DNA of 64,000 nucleotides from Jejuia pallidilutea (GTDB lineage Bacteria; Bacteroidota; Bacteroidia; Flavobacteriales; Flavobacteriaceae), in the NCBI RefSeq assembly GCF_002973595.1, contig NZ_PVEO01000004.1, forward strand, positions 1 through 64,000, given 5' to 3'. This document shows positions 34,778 through 46,533 of this stretch, piece after piece. Position 1 is the first letter of the stretch; every line of letters starts with the position of its first letter. The position numbers and the translations under genes are program-made. The notes below the pieces were generated by a model. It made no database searches. It worked only from the letters and a program-made list of their open reading frames with translations, and was not told the DNA's origin.

Positions 34778-35622
34778 TGATATCAGGAATAGCTTTAAGT
34801 ATTGGACTCGAATATGTGGATGCGGTATTCACTACCATTAAGAACAGTGATTTTGCGCAATATACTATTACAGGTATGAAAACCTTGGCGGTGCTTTTTT
34901 TTCTCATCAACGTACTGAAGAAGTATAATGAGGGTGTTGCAAATAAAGACGGTTATACATGGGGACTAAGTCCAGGGGAACTAGCCAAGAACTTTGCTGT
35001 GGTCATTCTCGTAATATTCTCAACCCAGGTCTTGGGCGTATTCGATACCGTATTGGTCGCCATAGAATCACAGTATAGGGACACGGCTCCGGCACTCCTC
35101 CCGCTTCAAATGCAGGATATTGATATCGAGCAGGATGTGAGTGCTTTGGAAGCCGCCACAAAAGCAATGTCATTGCTTTATGAGGCACTTGTAACACCTT
35201 TGTTCGGACTTAAAATCATAGCGTTTATTCTTGGGTTATTCCTTTGGCTATTGGATCTGTTTATTTATCCCCTGTTTCTGGCTGAGCGCTACTTTTTATT
35301 GGGTATCATGCAGGCTTTTTTTCCGTTGGTCATCAGTTTAGCGGTATTTGAGAAGTTCCGGAATTTGGCCTATAACTTTTTTAAGCTTTATGCCGGTGTG
35401 TATATGTTAGTTCCCGCTTTCTTTCTGGTCAATGTATTTGTGAACAATCTCTATACCGAGGTCAATACCAATTTTTGGTCAACATTATTTGGGACAGACT
35501 GGGGCAGTCAGTTTTTTGCCCCGGTCATCCAATTGGGCTCTATCGGATTTGTGGTACTGCTTAAATTCAAGCTTTACAAAAAAGCTACCTCATTTGTATT
35601 CAAGCTCTTTAGTGGTGGATAA
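34774..35622 (+). CDS. traJ: Conjugation protein TraJ (VirB6-like)
   Basis: A 282-residue polytopic membrane protein with about six hydrophobic segments (e.g. TLAVLFFLINVL, VVILVIFSTQVLGVF, IIAFILGLFLWLLDLFIYPL, MLVPAFFLVNVFV). Size and position match TraJ, the VirB6-like inner-membrane channel part. It starts on the traI stop. Confidence 0.85.
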   Translation: MMISGIALSIGLEYVDAVFTTIKNSDFAQYTITGMKTLAVLFFLINVLKKYNEGVANKDGYTWGLSPGELAKNFAVVILVIFSTQVLGVFDTVLVAIESQYRDTAPALLPLQMQDIDIEQDVSALEAATKAMSLLYEALVTPLFGLKIIAFILGLFLWLLDLFIYPLFLAERYFLLGIMQAFFPLVISLAVFEKFRNLAYNFFKLYAGVYMLVPAFFLVNVFVNNLYTEVNTNFWSTLFGTDWGSQFFAPVIQLGSIGFVVLLKFKLYKKATSFVFKLFSGG

Positions 35623-35672
35623 TGTATTTTCATAAAAGATACATTCAGAAATAAAAAAATGAAAAATATATA

Positions 35673-36287
35673 ATGAAAACTCCTTATAAAAATATTTACA
35701 GCGTTTTGAAAACAAACCGCTTCATTGTACTTACGGTAGTTATCGGAGCGATGCTCACCAGTATGTTTTCGGTTTTCCTCGTGGTGAAACTTCACGGAGA
35801 AACGATCAATAGTGCTTTTGCAATTTCTAGCGAAGGTGATGTTATCCCTTTAAAATTGGTTTCACAACACGAAAATTTAGAAGTGGAGGCCTTGGCACAT
35901 TTGGAGCGTTTCCATACTTATTTCTATAACATAAACGCGAGTAATTTTGAAAAGAACTTGGAAAAGGCCTTATGGCTAGGCAATAGTTCAGTGGACGCCC
36001 TGTACAGACAGAAAAAAGCAGATGGGGTCTATAATAGATTGCTTCAGTATTCGCTGGTGCAAAAAGTGTTGGACATAGAATCAAAAGTTGCTATTGAAAA
36101 AGTGCCCTACAGGTTTGAGACGAAAACTGTATTTGAGATCAATAGGGGCACAATTACAGATACCTACGAATTGATTACCACGGGAAATATGGTTCATGTT
36201 GACAGGAACTTCCCAAACAATACTCATGGATTGTTAATCACTAATTTTTTTGAAAACACCTTAAAGAAGATCGATTATGAAAATTGA
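35673..36287 (+). CDS. traK: Conjugation protein TraK (VirB8-like)
   Basis: A 204-residue bitopic protein: cytoplasmic N-terminus, one membrane helix (about 16-38), and a VirB8-like periplasmic domain (NASNFEKNLEKALWLGN ... YRFETKTVFEINRG). An ATG 22 bases earlier closes after four codons. It overlaps traM by 11 bp; no traL lies between them. Confidence 0.85.
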   Translation: MKTPYKNIYSVLKTNRFIVLTVVIGAMLTSMFSVFLVVKLHGETINSAFAISSEGDVIPLKLVSQHENLEVEALAHLERFHTYFYNINASNFEKNLEKALWLGNSSVDALYRQKKADGVYNRLLQYSLVQKVLDIESKVAIEKVPYRFETKTVFEINRGTITDTYELITTGNMVHVDRNFPNNTHGLLITNFFENTLKKIDYEN

Positions 36288-37212
36288 AAAGAACAAAATT
36301 GTCTTTAGTGCTGTATTAGCATGCATCCTGCTTTTTCTAGCAGGATATACCATGCTGATATTGAGTGAGGATGAAGCACCGACCATACAGAACAACCAAA
36401 TTCCATTACCGAAGCTGGAGGAGGGCCAAAAGGAGTACAATTCCAAATTGGATGCCCTGAACGATTTAAAGGAGGTTAGAGAGACCAATGCCCCAAGTAT
36501 TTATAACGAGCGGCTGTTGGATTCCACAGGTGTTTATGACCCTGATTTGTTGGACAAGGAGAAGATGCGCTTAGTGGATAGTATATACAATGAGGGACGT
36601 ATTAGCTATTCTTATGGCAACTCTAGTGATTCGATATTTCAAACTGAACCCGTTCAGATTAAAAGGGATTCAATTGTGGAAATATTTAAAGAGGATATAG
36701 AAATTGTGGTCAAGGAACTGGAGTTGGCGCATCAATTGTTTTTTGCTTCAAATCCATTAAATAACGATGACCCTAAACAAGAACAAACCGATTCCATAAT
36801 ATATGTCCAGGTTGATGGTACGCAGACTGTCCAAACCAATTACCGTTTACGGATGCGGTTAACCGAGCCAGCAAAAATAGATAATAAAATGTTCCCCATA
36901 AATACTTCTGTCTACGGTTTTGTCACTTTTAAACCCAATCGAACCATTATCAATATCGAAAATATTAATCACCTCCCCGTCCAATTAAAGGCTTTTGACC
37001 TTCAGGATGGAAGTGAAGGTGTTTACATTGAGAATAGTTTTCGAGATGAAGCCAGACAAGAAGTTATTGGTGATGTTGTAGATGATATCAACATAGCTGG
37101 AGTACCTCAGGTAAATGGTGTGAAAAGAATATTCCAACGAAACAATAAAAATGTCAAGGTTACCATCACCGACAATTATAAACTTGTATTGAAACCCAAT
37201 AACCACAAATAA
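36277..37212 (+). CDS. traM: Conjugation protein TraM
   Basis: A 311-residue protein with one N-terminal membrane helix (about 7-27), a polar, proline-containing linker and a conserved C-terminal domain (about 190-310: FPINTSVYGFVTFKPNRTII, VQLKAFDLQDGSEGVYIEN, VNGVKRIFQR). This is the TraM family of CTnDOT-type elements, VirB10-like in architecture. Between traK and traN, as in the known order. Confidence 0.88.
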   Translation: MKIEKNKIVFSAVLACILLFLAGYTMLILSEDEAPTIQNNQIPLPKLEEGQKEYNSKLDALNDLKEVRETNAPSIYNERLLDSTGVYDPDLLDKEKMRLVDSIYNEGRISYSYGNSSDSIFQTEPVQIKRDSIVEIFKEDIEIVVKELELAHQLFFASNPLNNDDPKQEQTDSIIYVQVDGTQTVQTNYRLRMRLTEPAKIDNKMFPINTSVYGFVTFKPNRTIINIENINHLPVQLKAFDLQDGSEGVYIENSFRDEARQEVIGDVVDDINIAGVPQVNGVKRIFQRNNKNVKVTITDNYKLVLKPNNHK

Positions 37213-37229
37213 TCCTATAAATAGAAAAA

Positions 37230-38024
37230 ATGAAAACATATATAGTAATTATACTGTCAATATATTCAAGCTGTGCATTAGCACAAAAAACTCTAGATAC
37301 AATTTATGCCAATGAAAATAAAAATGTAGCCTTGTTTTTTCCAGAACCCATACGACAAGGTATTACGGGCTCTCAACATTTTGTGTTCACTTATAATCGA
37401 GAAAAAGAGCAGTATTTTGGTTTGCTACAAGCACAACCTGGAATGGAAAGTAATCTACTGGCCATTACAAGTAAAGGTAGTATTTATTCTTATATTCTGA
37501 AATATTCTGATAAACTACCAAAACTGAATTATTTTATTAATCAAAGCGAAAGTATCGGTAGCGAATTTTTGAATAAAAGACAGCAAAAGCCAGAAATTCA
37601 GGCGATAGACAAAAAAATCAAAAGGATAAATTATTTTCAGAAATTCAGTGAATATTTGTTGGGTTCAAAATCGGACAAGTTGGCGATTGAACGTAAAAAG
37701 GGGATAAAACTAAAATTACATAAAATGGTTTATAAAGCTTCTGAAGTCTATTTGGTAATGGAAATTGAGAACTATTCTGGTATAGATTTCGAGATTGACT
37801 ACTTGAATATCTATAGAGTCAATGGAAATAGAAAGCGGAAGGCCTCATATCAAAAATTACAGCAAGAAGCAGTTTATAGATACAAAATGCCCAATTTTGT
37901 CTCAGATAAGAAAAAACAGCGTTTTGTGTATGTGCTTCCCAAATTTGTTTTAGGGGAGGATGAGAAACTACTGATTGAGCTGAAGGAGTTGAATGGGAGT
38001 AGAAAAGTTATTATGATAGATTGA
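37230..38024 (+). CDS. traN: Conjugation protein TraN (DUF4138)
   Basis: A 264-residue exported protein: signal peptide cut after ALA, then an all-beta domain (NKNVALFFPEPIRQGITGSQHFVFTYN ... YFGLLQAQPGMESNLLAI) and a second beta domain (about 165-260). Matches TraN/DUF4138, VirB9-like, which with TraM forms the outer part of the channel. It is the last tra gene: no traO, traP or traQ follows, and a strong terminator lies 25 bp downstream. Confidence 0.85.
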   Translation: MKTYIVIILSIYSSCALAQKTLDTIYANENKNVALFFPEPIRQGITGSQHFVFTYNREKEQYFGLLQAQPGMESNLLAITSKGSIYSYILKYSDKLPKLNYFINQSESIGSEFLNKRQQKPEIQAIDKKIKRINYFQKFSEYLLGSKSDKLAIERKKGIKLKLHKMVYKASEVYLVMEIENYSGIDFEIDYLNIYRVNGNRKRKASYQKLQQEAVYRYKMPNFVSDKKKQRFVYVLPKFVLGEDEKLLIELKELNGSRKVIMID

Positions 38025-38048
38025 AACGTTGCTCACAAAAATTATTTG

Positions 38049-38072
38049 GCATCTCAAAGAGATGCTTTTTTT
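38049..38072 (+). terminator. Rho-independent terminator of the tra operon
   Basis: GCATCTC (38049-38055), AAA, GAGATGC (38059-38065), then T7. Textbook intrinsic terminator directly after traN. Confidence 0.9.
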
Positions 38073-38130
38073 GTTTACACTCATTTGAATTCAATAAAAT
38101 TGAGATTGATTTAATAAAGATTAATTGATG

Positions 38131-38155
38131 ATTTTGTAGTATCTTAGTACAAAAT
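38131..38155. repeat. Recombination-core-like or operator inverted repeat
   Basis: ATTTTGTA (38131-38138), GTATCTTAG, TACAAAAT (38148-38155): perfect 8-bp arms around 9 bp. The size resembles core sites of tyrosine recombinases, and the location at the tra/PUL seam fits, but no second copy was found in the window. Confidence 0.35.
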
Positions 38156-38296
38156 AAATTAAGTTATCTCAAAGCAAAAGTTACCTATTCGGTTACCTGT
38201 TTTGGAAAAACAAAGTAACTTACTCATAATGAGCGGTGTGAAAAACTATTGTTAGTTCTGTCATCCCGACAAAAGATATATTTTAATTTACCTAAA

Positions 38297-38321
38297 AAGT
38301 ATACTTCAAGTGTGCTTTTTT
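38297..38321 (+). terminator. Hairpin with T-run near the 3' end of the PUL
   Basis: AAGTATAC (38297-38304) and GTGTGCTT (38310-38317) pair fully in plus-strand RNA if G-U pairs count, followed by T4. AAGTATACTT is itself palindromic. It lies 11 bp beyond the end of the GH16 gene, so it may also slow minus-strand transcripts. Confidence 0.5.
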
Positions 38322-38331
38322 ATTCAGTTTA

Positions 38332-39231
38332 TTATACTCTACTTTTTTTCTTGTATACTCTTACCCAATCTACATACATGTACTGTGGAAATATTGTTGT
38401 ATCATTTGGTCGACCTGCATGAGTGCCACCTACGGCAATATTAAATAAAATAAAAAAGTTATTATGAAACTCGGACAATGTATCATCTGTAATTGGTACT
38501 GATGCAAACTGCACTCCATCAACAAACCATGAGATTTTGTCTGCATCCCATTCTAAAGTAAATATGTGGAACGCATCAGCGAATTTGCCTTTTTCTAATT
38601 TAAATATAAAATCTTTTCCAATACCTTTGTGCAAACCAAATTCATCAGCATAGTGTAGGTGTGCTTCCACCGCGGAGTCATCTTTATAGCCAAACAATTC
38701 TATAATATCAATCTCTCCGCATTGTGGCCAGGGGGTGTCGCCGCCATTTTCATTTATATTGGCACCAAGCATCCAAAATGCAGGCCAGATACCTTCTCCA
38801 TAAGGAAGTTTTATTCGAGCAGATATTTTTCCGTATTTCCAAGTTTGTTTATTTGCGGTATGCAATCTTGCAGATGTGTACTGGTCTTTACCATGTACAT
38901 CACTCTCGTGGATGGTCTTAATAACCAAAGCGCCATTATCAATATAAGCATTCTTTGGACTATTTGTATAACGTTGCCATTCATCATTAAAACGACCAGC
39001 TTCCACCACTTGCAAACTCCAGTTTGTAGTATCAATGTTTGGTTTTTCAAACTCATCTGCCCAAACTAGTTCCCAATTTTCATCAGGATTATATTTAAGG
39101 CTTTCTTTAATCAAGGCAATACTGTCAGTTTTTTTATTCTTGTCTAGACTTGTTTTCTTATCTTTATTAAAGCAAGAATTTAAGGTTAATAAAACTATTA
39201 ATAGAACCGTATTTATCATTTTTTTTCTCAT
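38332..39231 (-). CDS. GH16 endo-glycanase lipoprotein
   Basis: A 299-residue lipoprotein (lipobox LNSC, Cys20). The GH16 catalytic motif EIDIIE gives nucleophile Glu173, assisting Asp175 and acid/base Glu178; FWMLGANINENGG, WQRYTNSPKNAYIDNGALVI and the C-terminal YMYVDWVRVYKK are also typical. The extra residue in ExDxxE marks the beta-bulge type (laminarinases, agarases, beta-1,3-galactanases). Given galactosidases nearby, an endo-acting beta-1,3 enzyme is plausible, but the subfamily cannot be read by eye. It is the last gene of the minus-strand PUL operon, 12 bp after the GH2 gene. Confidence 0.88.
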   Translation of the reverse strand: MRKKMINTVLLIVLLTLNSCFNKDKKTSLDKNKKTDSIALIKESLKYNPDENWELVWADEFEKPNIDTTNWSLQVVEAGRFNDEWQRYTNSPKNAYIDNGALVIKTIHESDVHGKDQYTSARLHTANKQTWKYGKISARIKLPYGEGIWPAFWMLGANINENGGDTPWPQCGEIDIIELFGYKDDSAVEAHLHYADEFGLHKGIGKDFIFKLEKGKFADAFHIFTLEWDADKISWFVDGVQFASVPITDDTLSEFHNNFFILFNIAVGGTHAGRPNDTTIFPQYMYVDWVRVYKKKSRV

Positions 39232-39243
39232 TAGGCAGTAGTT

Positions 39244-42456
<3,213 letters not shown>

Positions 42457-42503
42457 TTATATAATGAGATATGTTTGGTTATAAATATCTCTAACCAAAA
42501 CAA

Positions 42504-43988
42504 TTAAGGAGTGTTAAATGTTATCTTAATGGTATTTATCGAGAGAGGCTCTGTAGTTAAAGTAATATTATCTTCTGGTGTTTGGTATGTTTTTGTATCT
42601 ACTAAAGCTCCATTGTTGATTTCGCTTGTGCTTGTTAGGTTATATTCACTTATTTTAAGAATATTGTTATTAGCTCCCTTTACTGTAATTGATATATCTT
42701 GAGCTTTGGTACTATAGTTTGAATAGTGAGCATATACTATATTCTGGTCCTTTTTTATAAAGGCAATAAGTTCAGACTTAGAAGGGTTGTCCATACTATA
42801 ACCAATAATATTTGAATTTGCTGGTTGAGCAGAGGTTAATGCTTTAAATACATAATAATGCTTGTAAGGTATTGGTTTTTCGGCTTGCCAAGGAATACTT
42901 AGCAGCCCACCTGGATGTACTTCTACGTTGGGGTAGTTGTTTTCAAAATAAAACCAAGAGCTAACACCATTATTTACAGCGGTAGAAAATAAGTTAGATA
43001 ACGACAAAGCTGCCTTAAGATCCCTGGAAGCAAAAACGGCATCTAGGTTTAGGCCATCTCCTTTAAGGGCATGCGTTTCAGATTGATAAAACATTTTACC
43101 TTCTGCTTGGTTAACAATATTTTTGAACAATTGTACATTAGCGCCATTTTCGTATTGATGTGTAGCTATAATATCAATATTATTCCATACATCAGGGTGG
43201 TTGTTTTTAAAATATTCCATATAAGTAAGGCATCCATTTGGTGAAATGGTACTGGGCCCCATAATTAAAGGCACCTTCATATTTAAAGTGTTTATTTCTG
43301 GATCATCCAACATTTCTTTAAACTTTGGTACTGCATATTTAAATACGCGAGATACAGCTTCTTTGGTATCTCCATTAAGGCCATAATGTTGTTTCCTAAA
43401 AGGTCTGTCTAAATCTGGCTCATTTACTACGTTTAATATTTCTACAGATACACCACGTTCATAAAACCCTTTAAATAATTCAAACCACCAATTAGCCAAA
43501 CGGTTATATATCTCAGGATCATCAGTGTTCAAGGCTTGAAATTTTTCGCCGTTAACTGTAATTTCGTGCATTAAATCTACAGGAAATTTATTACCTACTA
43601 ACGAAAACTCTAATTCTGGCCTATAAACTTTGGCTGCTTTCACATAATTGGCTCGTCTGTCAAAATACTCAGGATCATCGGATGGATAAATTTCTATGTA
43701 ATCTTGAAAATATTTCATATTACAATCTTGTGCCAATAGCCTAATTGCTTCATCTTGTGATGTCTGGTTCATGCTGTAATGGTGTCCGAGAAATAAACCT
43801 ATAGACACCCCGCCACCAACGAATTCGTGTTTGTAGTCTGTAACGCTTAAAACTATTTTTTTTGCAGTGTTTTCAGTAGTTTCCTCTGGGGTTTCTTCGT
43901 TTTGTTCCACAGTATCGCTACTACATCCTGATATACATATTATTAAGTAGAGTAATAATAATTTAACGGTATTATGTTTTGTTTTCAT
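42504..43988 (-). CDS. Clan GH-A glycosidase, GH30-like lipoprotein
   Basis: A 494-residue lipoprotein (lipobox SGC, Cys22) with a low-complexity Glu/Thr linker (about 27-42). The barrel has acid/base Glu190 in LNVVNEPDLD and nucleophile Glu304 in FYQSETHAL. A beta-sandwich-like domain (about 400-494) follows, as in GH30. GH30 includes beta-1,6-galactanases and xylanases; the neighbours favour a galactan, but GH39/GH5-type relatives cannot be excluded. It sits after an intergenic hairpin that separates it from the GH43 gene. Confidence 0.65.
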   Translation of the reverse strand: MKTKHNTVKLLLLYLIICISGCSSDTVEQNEETPEETTENTAKKIVLSVTDYKHEFVGGGVSIGLFLGHHYSMNQTSQDEAIRLLAQDCNMKYFQDYIEIYPSDDPEYFDRRANYVKAAKVYRPELEFSLVGNKFPVDLMHEITVNGEKFQALNTDDPEIYNRLANWWFELFKGFYERGVSVEILNVVNEPDLDRPFRKQHYGLNGDTKEAVSRVFKYAVPKFKEMLDDPEINTLNMKVPLIMGPSTISPNGCLTYMEYFKNNHPDVWNNIDIIATHQYENGANVQLFKNIVNQAEGKMFYQSETHALKGDGLNLDAVFASRDLKAALSLSNLFSTAVNNGVSSWFYFENNYPNVEVHPGGLLSIPWQAEKPIPYKHYYVFKALTSAQPANSNIIGYSMDNPSKSELIAFIKKDQNIVYAHYSNYSTKAQDISITVKGANNNILKISEYNLTSTSEINNGALVDTKTYQTPEDNITLTTEPLSINTIKITFNTP

Positions 43989-44124
43989 AAGAATGTTGTA
44001 AATATTTAATTAGGTTTAACATAAAAAGTTATGCTTAAAACAGTACTAGTTATATAAGCTGCATTTTTTTAAACTTAATTGAAAATGAAATTGTTGTTTA
44101 TTCAAATTTACAAGTATGAAACAA

Positions 44125-44165
44125 ATCAGACATCCTGCTCTGTCCTGAGTTTTTGGATGTCTGAT
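44125..44165 (-). terminator. Long hairpin between GH43 and GH30-like genes
   Basis: ATCAGACATCC (44125-44135) and GGATGTCTGAT (44155-44165), perfect 11-bp arms, 55 bp after the GH43 stop. On the minus strand it is followed by TTTGTTTC, so partial termination or mRNA processing inside the PUL operon is likely. Confidence 0.6.
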
Positions 44166-44219
44166 CAAAAAAATTAATAGCTTTATTTGTAATTGAAGTC
44201 TATGGCCAAGGGGTTTTGT

Positions 44220-45698
44220 TTAAAGTTTCCATGAACCTACCCATGTTAACGGTTTTATGGTGCCATCCTTGTTAAATTGTAACGGACTGCTCCAATATTG
44301 GTAATCGTGTCCTTTTACATTATCAGACGCCGAGCCCCATAAATCTCCTACCCAAAAGTATTCATCGCCTTTTACCGTTTGTATTTTAGTTACATAACTT
44401 TGTTGTGCGGGTATAATTTGTTTTTGTGGGATATCTTGCCCCGTAATATAAAAATTAGCGGCACTATTAGGTATTTCTATAGCACCGTTAAAAAGGTTGA
44501 TTTCATTTATATAAAATTCATTAAATGTATAATTATCTTTAATAGGCACTATTTTAAAACGTGTGCCATTAGTAGTGCTAAAACTTAGGGTGGTTTTTTG
44601 TTTTAATGCTGATTTTTCAATAGTTGTTTCATTTATATCCAAGGTTTCCCATTGGTTGTAATTCCATCTGTATAAATTAAAGGTTGGTTCTACTATTTTA
44701 GGGTGTACTCTAGGGTTATCTACATTTCCACAGTTTTCAGGCCTATTTCCAGTAAACTGGTGGATTTGTATTTTGCTTAATGTTTTGTTTTCTGAAAATT
44801 GAACCACTACAGCATCAAAAACGCCTTCTTTAGATGATAAAGTTTCGTAAATAGTACCTGTGGTATTGTTATTATTTAATAAATATGAAGGCCTGCCAGG
44901 ATACCTATTAATGTTTGTGGTAAGCTCGTAACCCGATAGTGGATTGTTAGAGATGTATACCCTAGCACCAGAACCATAATTACAGAAACAACAGGTATAA
45001 TCGGTTAACAAATAATATTTTCCGTCTTTTTTGAATTGAGTACCTGCTTCCATATGTTCGGCAATAATCCCACCATTTTTCATAGTAGATGCTGTATAGT
45101 CTTCGTTTAACTTTTCTACAGAAACCTGATGATTTTGTATGGTATTATAGCTTAAATAGCAAGTTTCGTCATCATCAACGAAAAGTCCAAAATCACCTAG
45201 CCCTACATCAGATCTGTACATTTTTACATTGCTATTTACTATTTTAAAGGGACCAGTAGGCGATTTGCTTATGGCAACACCAAATTGGCCATTCCATAAT
45301 TTAGGATACCAATTATACCATAAAACATAATTTTTATTTTTTTTATTGTAAACCACATGTGGACGATAATAAACACCTTCAGGTTGGTTAGGTAATAATC
45401 GTCCTTCTTTTTTCCAAACCTTCAAATCTTTAGAGCTGTAGCATACATAATGGTTTTTTGTTGTAAAACCATTAGTATTACCATAACTAGTGCCATACCA
45501 GTAAAAGGTGTCTTTAAATTGAATAAGTCTTCCGTCGTGGGCATCTACAATGTTACCCTCTTTGTCTAACCTTGGTAACTCGTTGTTAACAGTTATGTTT
45601 TGCGCAACAACTAATTGTATTGTAAATATTATAAGAAAGTGTAAAAATAATTGCTTTTGAAGCCAATTTTTTACAGGTTTATTATTCTCTTGATTCAT
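44220..45698 (-). CDS. GH43-family glycosidase with C-terminal discoidin-like domain
   Basis: A 492-residue exported protein (signal cut after VVAQ). Five-bladed propeller at about 45-280 with catalytic residues readable as Asp52 (or 55) in VDAHDGR, Asp169 in GDFGLFVDD and Glu217 in EHMEAGTQF. A discoidin/CBM32-like module follows at about 285-390. The DAHDGR/MEAG pattern resembles exo-beta-1,3-galactanase-type subfamilies more than arabinofuranosidases, but subfamily assignment needs a search. It overlaps the esterase gene by 17 bp. Confidence 0.75.
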   Translation of the reverse strand: MNQENNKPVKNWLQKQLFLHFLIIFTIQLVVAQNITVNNELPRLDKEGNIVDAHDGRLIQFKDTFYWYGTSYGNTNGFTTKNHYVCYSSKDLKVWKKEGRLLPNQPEGVYYRPHVVYNKKNKNYVLWYNWYPKLWNGQFGVAISKSPTGPFKIVNSNVKMYRSDVGLGDFGLFVDDDETCYLSYNTIQNHQVSVEKLNEDYTASTMKNGGIIAEHMEAGTQFKKDGKYYLLTDYTCCFCNYGSGARVYISNNPLSGYELTTNINRYPGRPSYLLNNNNTTGTIYETLSSKEGVFDAVVVQFSENKTLSKIQIHQFTGNRPENCGNVDNPRVHPKIVEPTFNLYRWNYNQWETLDINETTIEKSALKQKTTLSFSTTNGTRFKIVPIKDNYTFNEFYINEINLFNGAIEIPNSAANFYITGQDIPQKQIIPAQQSYVTKIQTVKGDEYFWVGDLWGSASDNVKGHDYQYWSSPLQFNKDGTIKPLTWVGSWKL

Positions 45699-46533
45699 AA
45701 TTTACTTTATTTATAAAATTGATTAATAATTGAAAAGCAGGTTGGGCCATACCTCCGTGATCGTATCCGTTTAGTTCAAAAAGTACAGTGTTTTTGTGCC
45801 CCACAACTTGCATCATCCGCATTAGGTAGGCGTTCTCCTCATAACGTCCAAGCATTTCTTTTTCTCTATCTCCTGTAATGAGCAAAAACGGTGGTGCATC
45901 TTTTCGTACATGATATAGTGGTGCAAATTCGTCTATAATTGGTTGTGTGCCATCAATCCCTTGCTCTTTTCTAATGGTAAAATGTGTTATAGTATGCCCG
46001 CTAAAAGGAGCTACTCCGGCAATAGTATTTGCATCAATATTATGCTTTTTAAGCCATTTTTTGTCTAATGCTATCATGCTTGCTAGATAGCCGCCTGCGG
46101 AATGGCCAGAAATAAAAATGCTTTTTTTGTTGCCATTGTATGTTTCAATATGCTTAAAAGCCCACGCAACTGCAGCTGCAGCATCTTGTATATAAGTTGG
46201 GTTTTTAACTCTAGGATGCAACCTGTAATTAACCGAAATAATTATTAAGCCTTTTTCTTTTAATGCATTGGGAATGAACTTGTCTCCACCCGACAATCCT
46301 CCACCATGAAACCAAATTACGGCAGGTGCATTGGTTTTTTTTAAAGGATAATAGATATCTAATACACACATTTTATTGGCATAGACATCTTGTGACAAAA
46401 CGGTATCCTGATAATATTTAATGCCTTTAATTTCTGTATAATCCTTGTTTTGGGCATAGCCAAAATAGGTTATAATAAAACAAAGGTATATGGTGAATTT
46501 AGTTTTCAATATCTTTTGGCTTTTCCCCAACAT
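45682..46533 (-). CDS. Alpha/beta-hydrolase esterase
   Basis: A 283-residue exported protein from ATG 46533; TTG at 46509 gives a tighter signal peptide (KTKFTIYLCFIITYFGYAQ) and is a good alternative. Oxyanion motif WFHGGGLSGG, nucleophile GHSAGGYLAS, Asp in ITGDREKEM and His in GYDHGGM form a complete HSL/BD-FAE-type esterase triad. In PULs such enzymes remove acetyl or other acyl groups. It overlaps the sulfatase gene upstream and the GH43 gene downstream, so the three are translationally linked. Confidence 0.8.
   Translation of the reverse strand: MLGKSQKILKTKFTIYLCFIITYFGYAQNKDYTEIKGIKYYQDTVLSQDVYANKMCVLDIYYPLKKTNAPAVIWFHGGGLSGGDKFIPNALKEKGLIIISVNYRLHPRVKNPTYIQDAAAAVAWAFKHIETYNGNKKSIFISGHSAGGYLASMIALDKKWLKKHNIDANTIAGVAPFSGHTITHFTIRKEQGIDGTQPIIDEFAPLYHVRKDAPPFLLITGDREKEMLGRYEENAYLMRMMQVVGHKNTVLFELNGYDHGGMAQPAFQLLINFINKVNYESRE

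Larger units (their letters stand above)
38106..38321 (+). ncRNA. Candidate small RNA between tra operon and PUL
   Basis: A promoter-like pair TTG (38106-38108), N20, TGATTTTG (38129-38136; one mismatch to TAnnTTTG) is followed about 160 bp later by the hairpin at 38297-38321, with no open frame between. A transcript of about 175 nt is possible. This is speculative. Confidence 0.2.
38025..38331. other. Non-coding junction between tra operon and PUL
   Basis: No gene visible. It holds a terminator after traN, an 8-bp inverted repeat with 9-nt spacer (38131-38155), three GTTAC-type repeats (38181-38221, the last inverted) and a second terminator (38297-38321). This is either the right end of the element or an internal seam if the PUL is cargo. 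Confidence 0.5.

Noticed and set aside
5756-38331. tRNA gene or direct-repeat att pair at the ICE borders
   Set aside because: Looked for in 5.76-6.18 kb and 38.02-38.33 kb; no tRNA-like sequence or shared repeat was found by eye.
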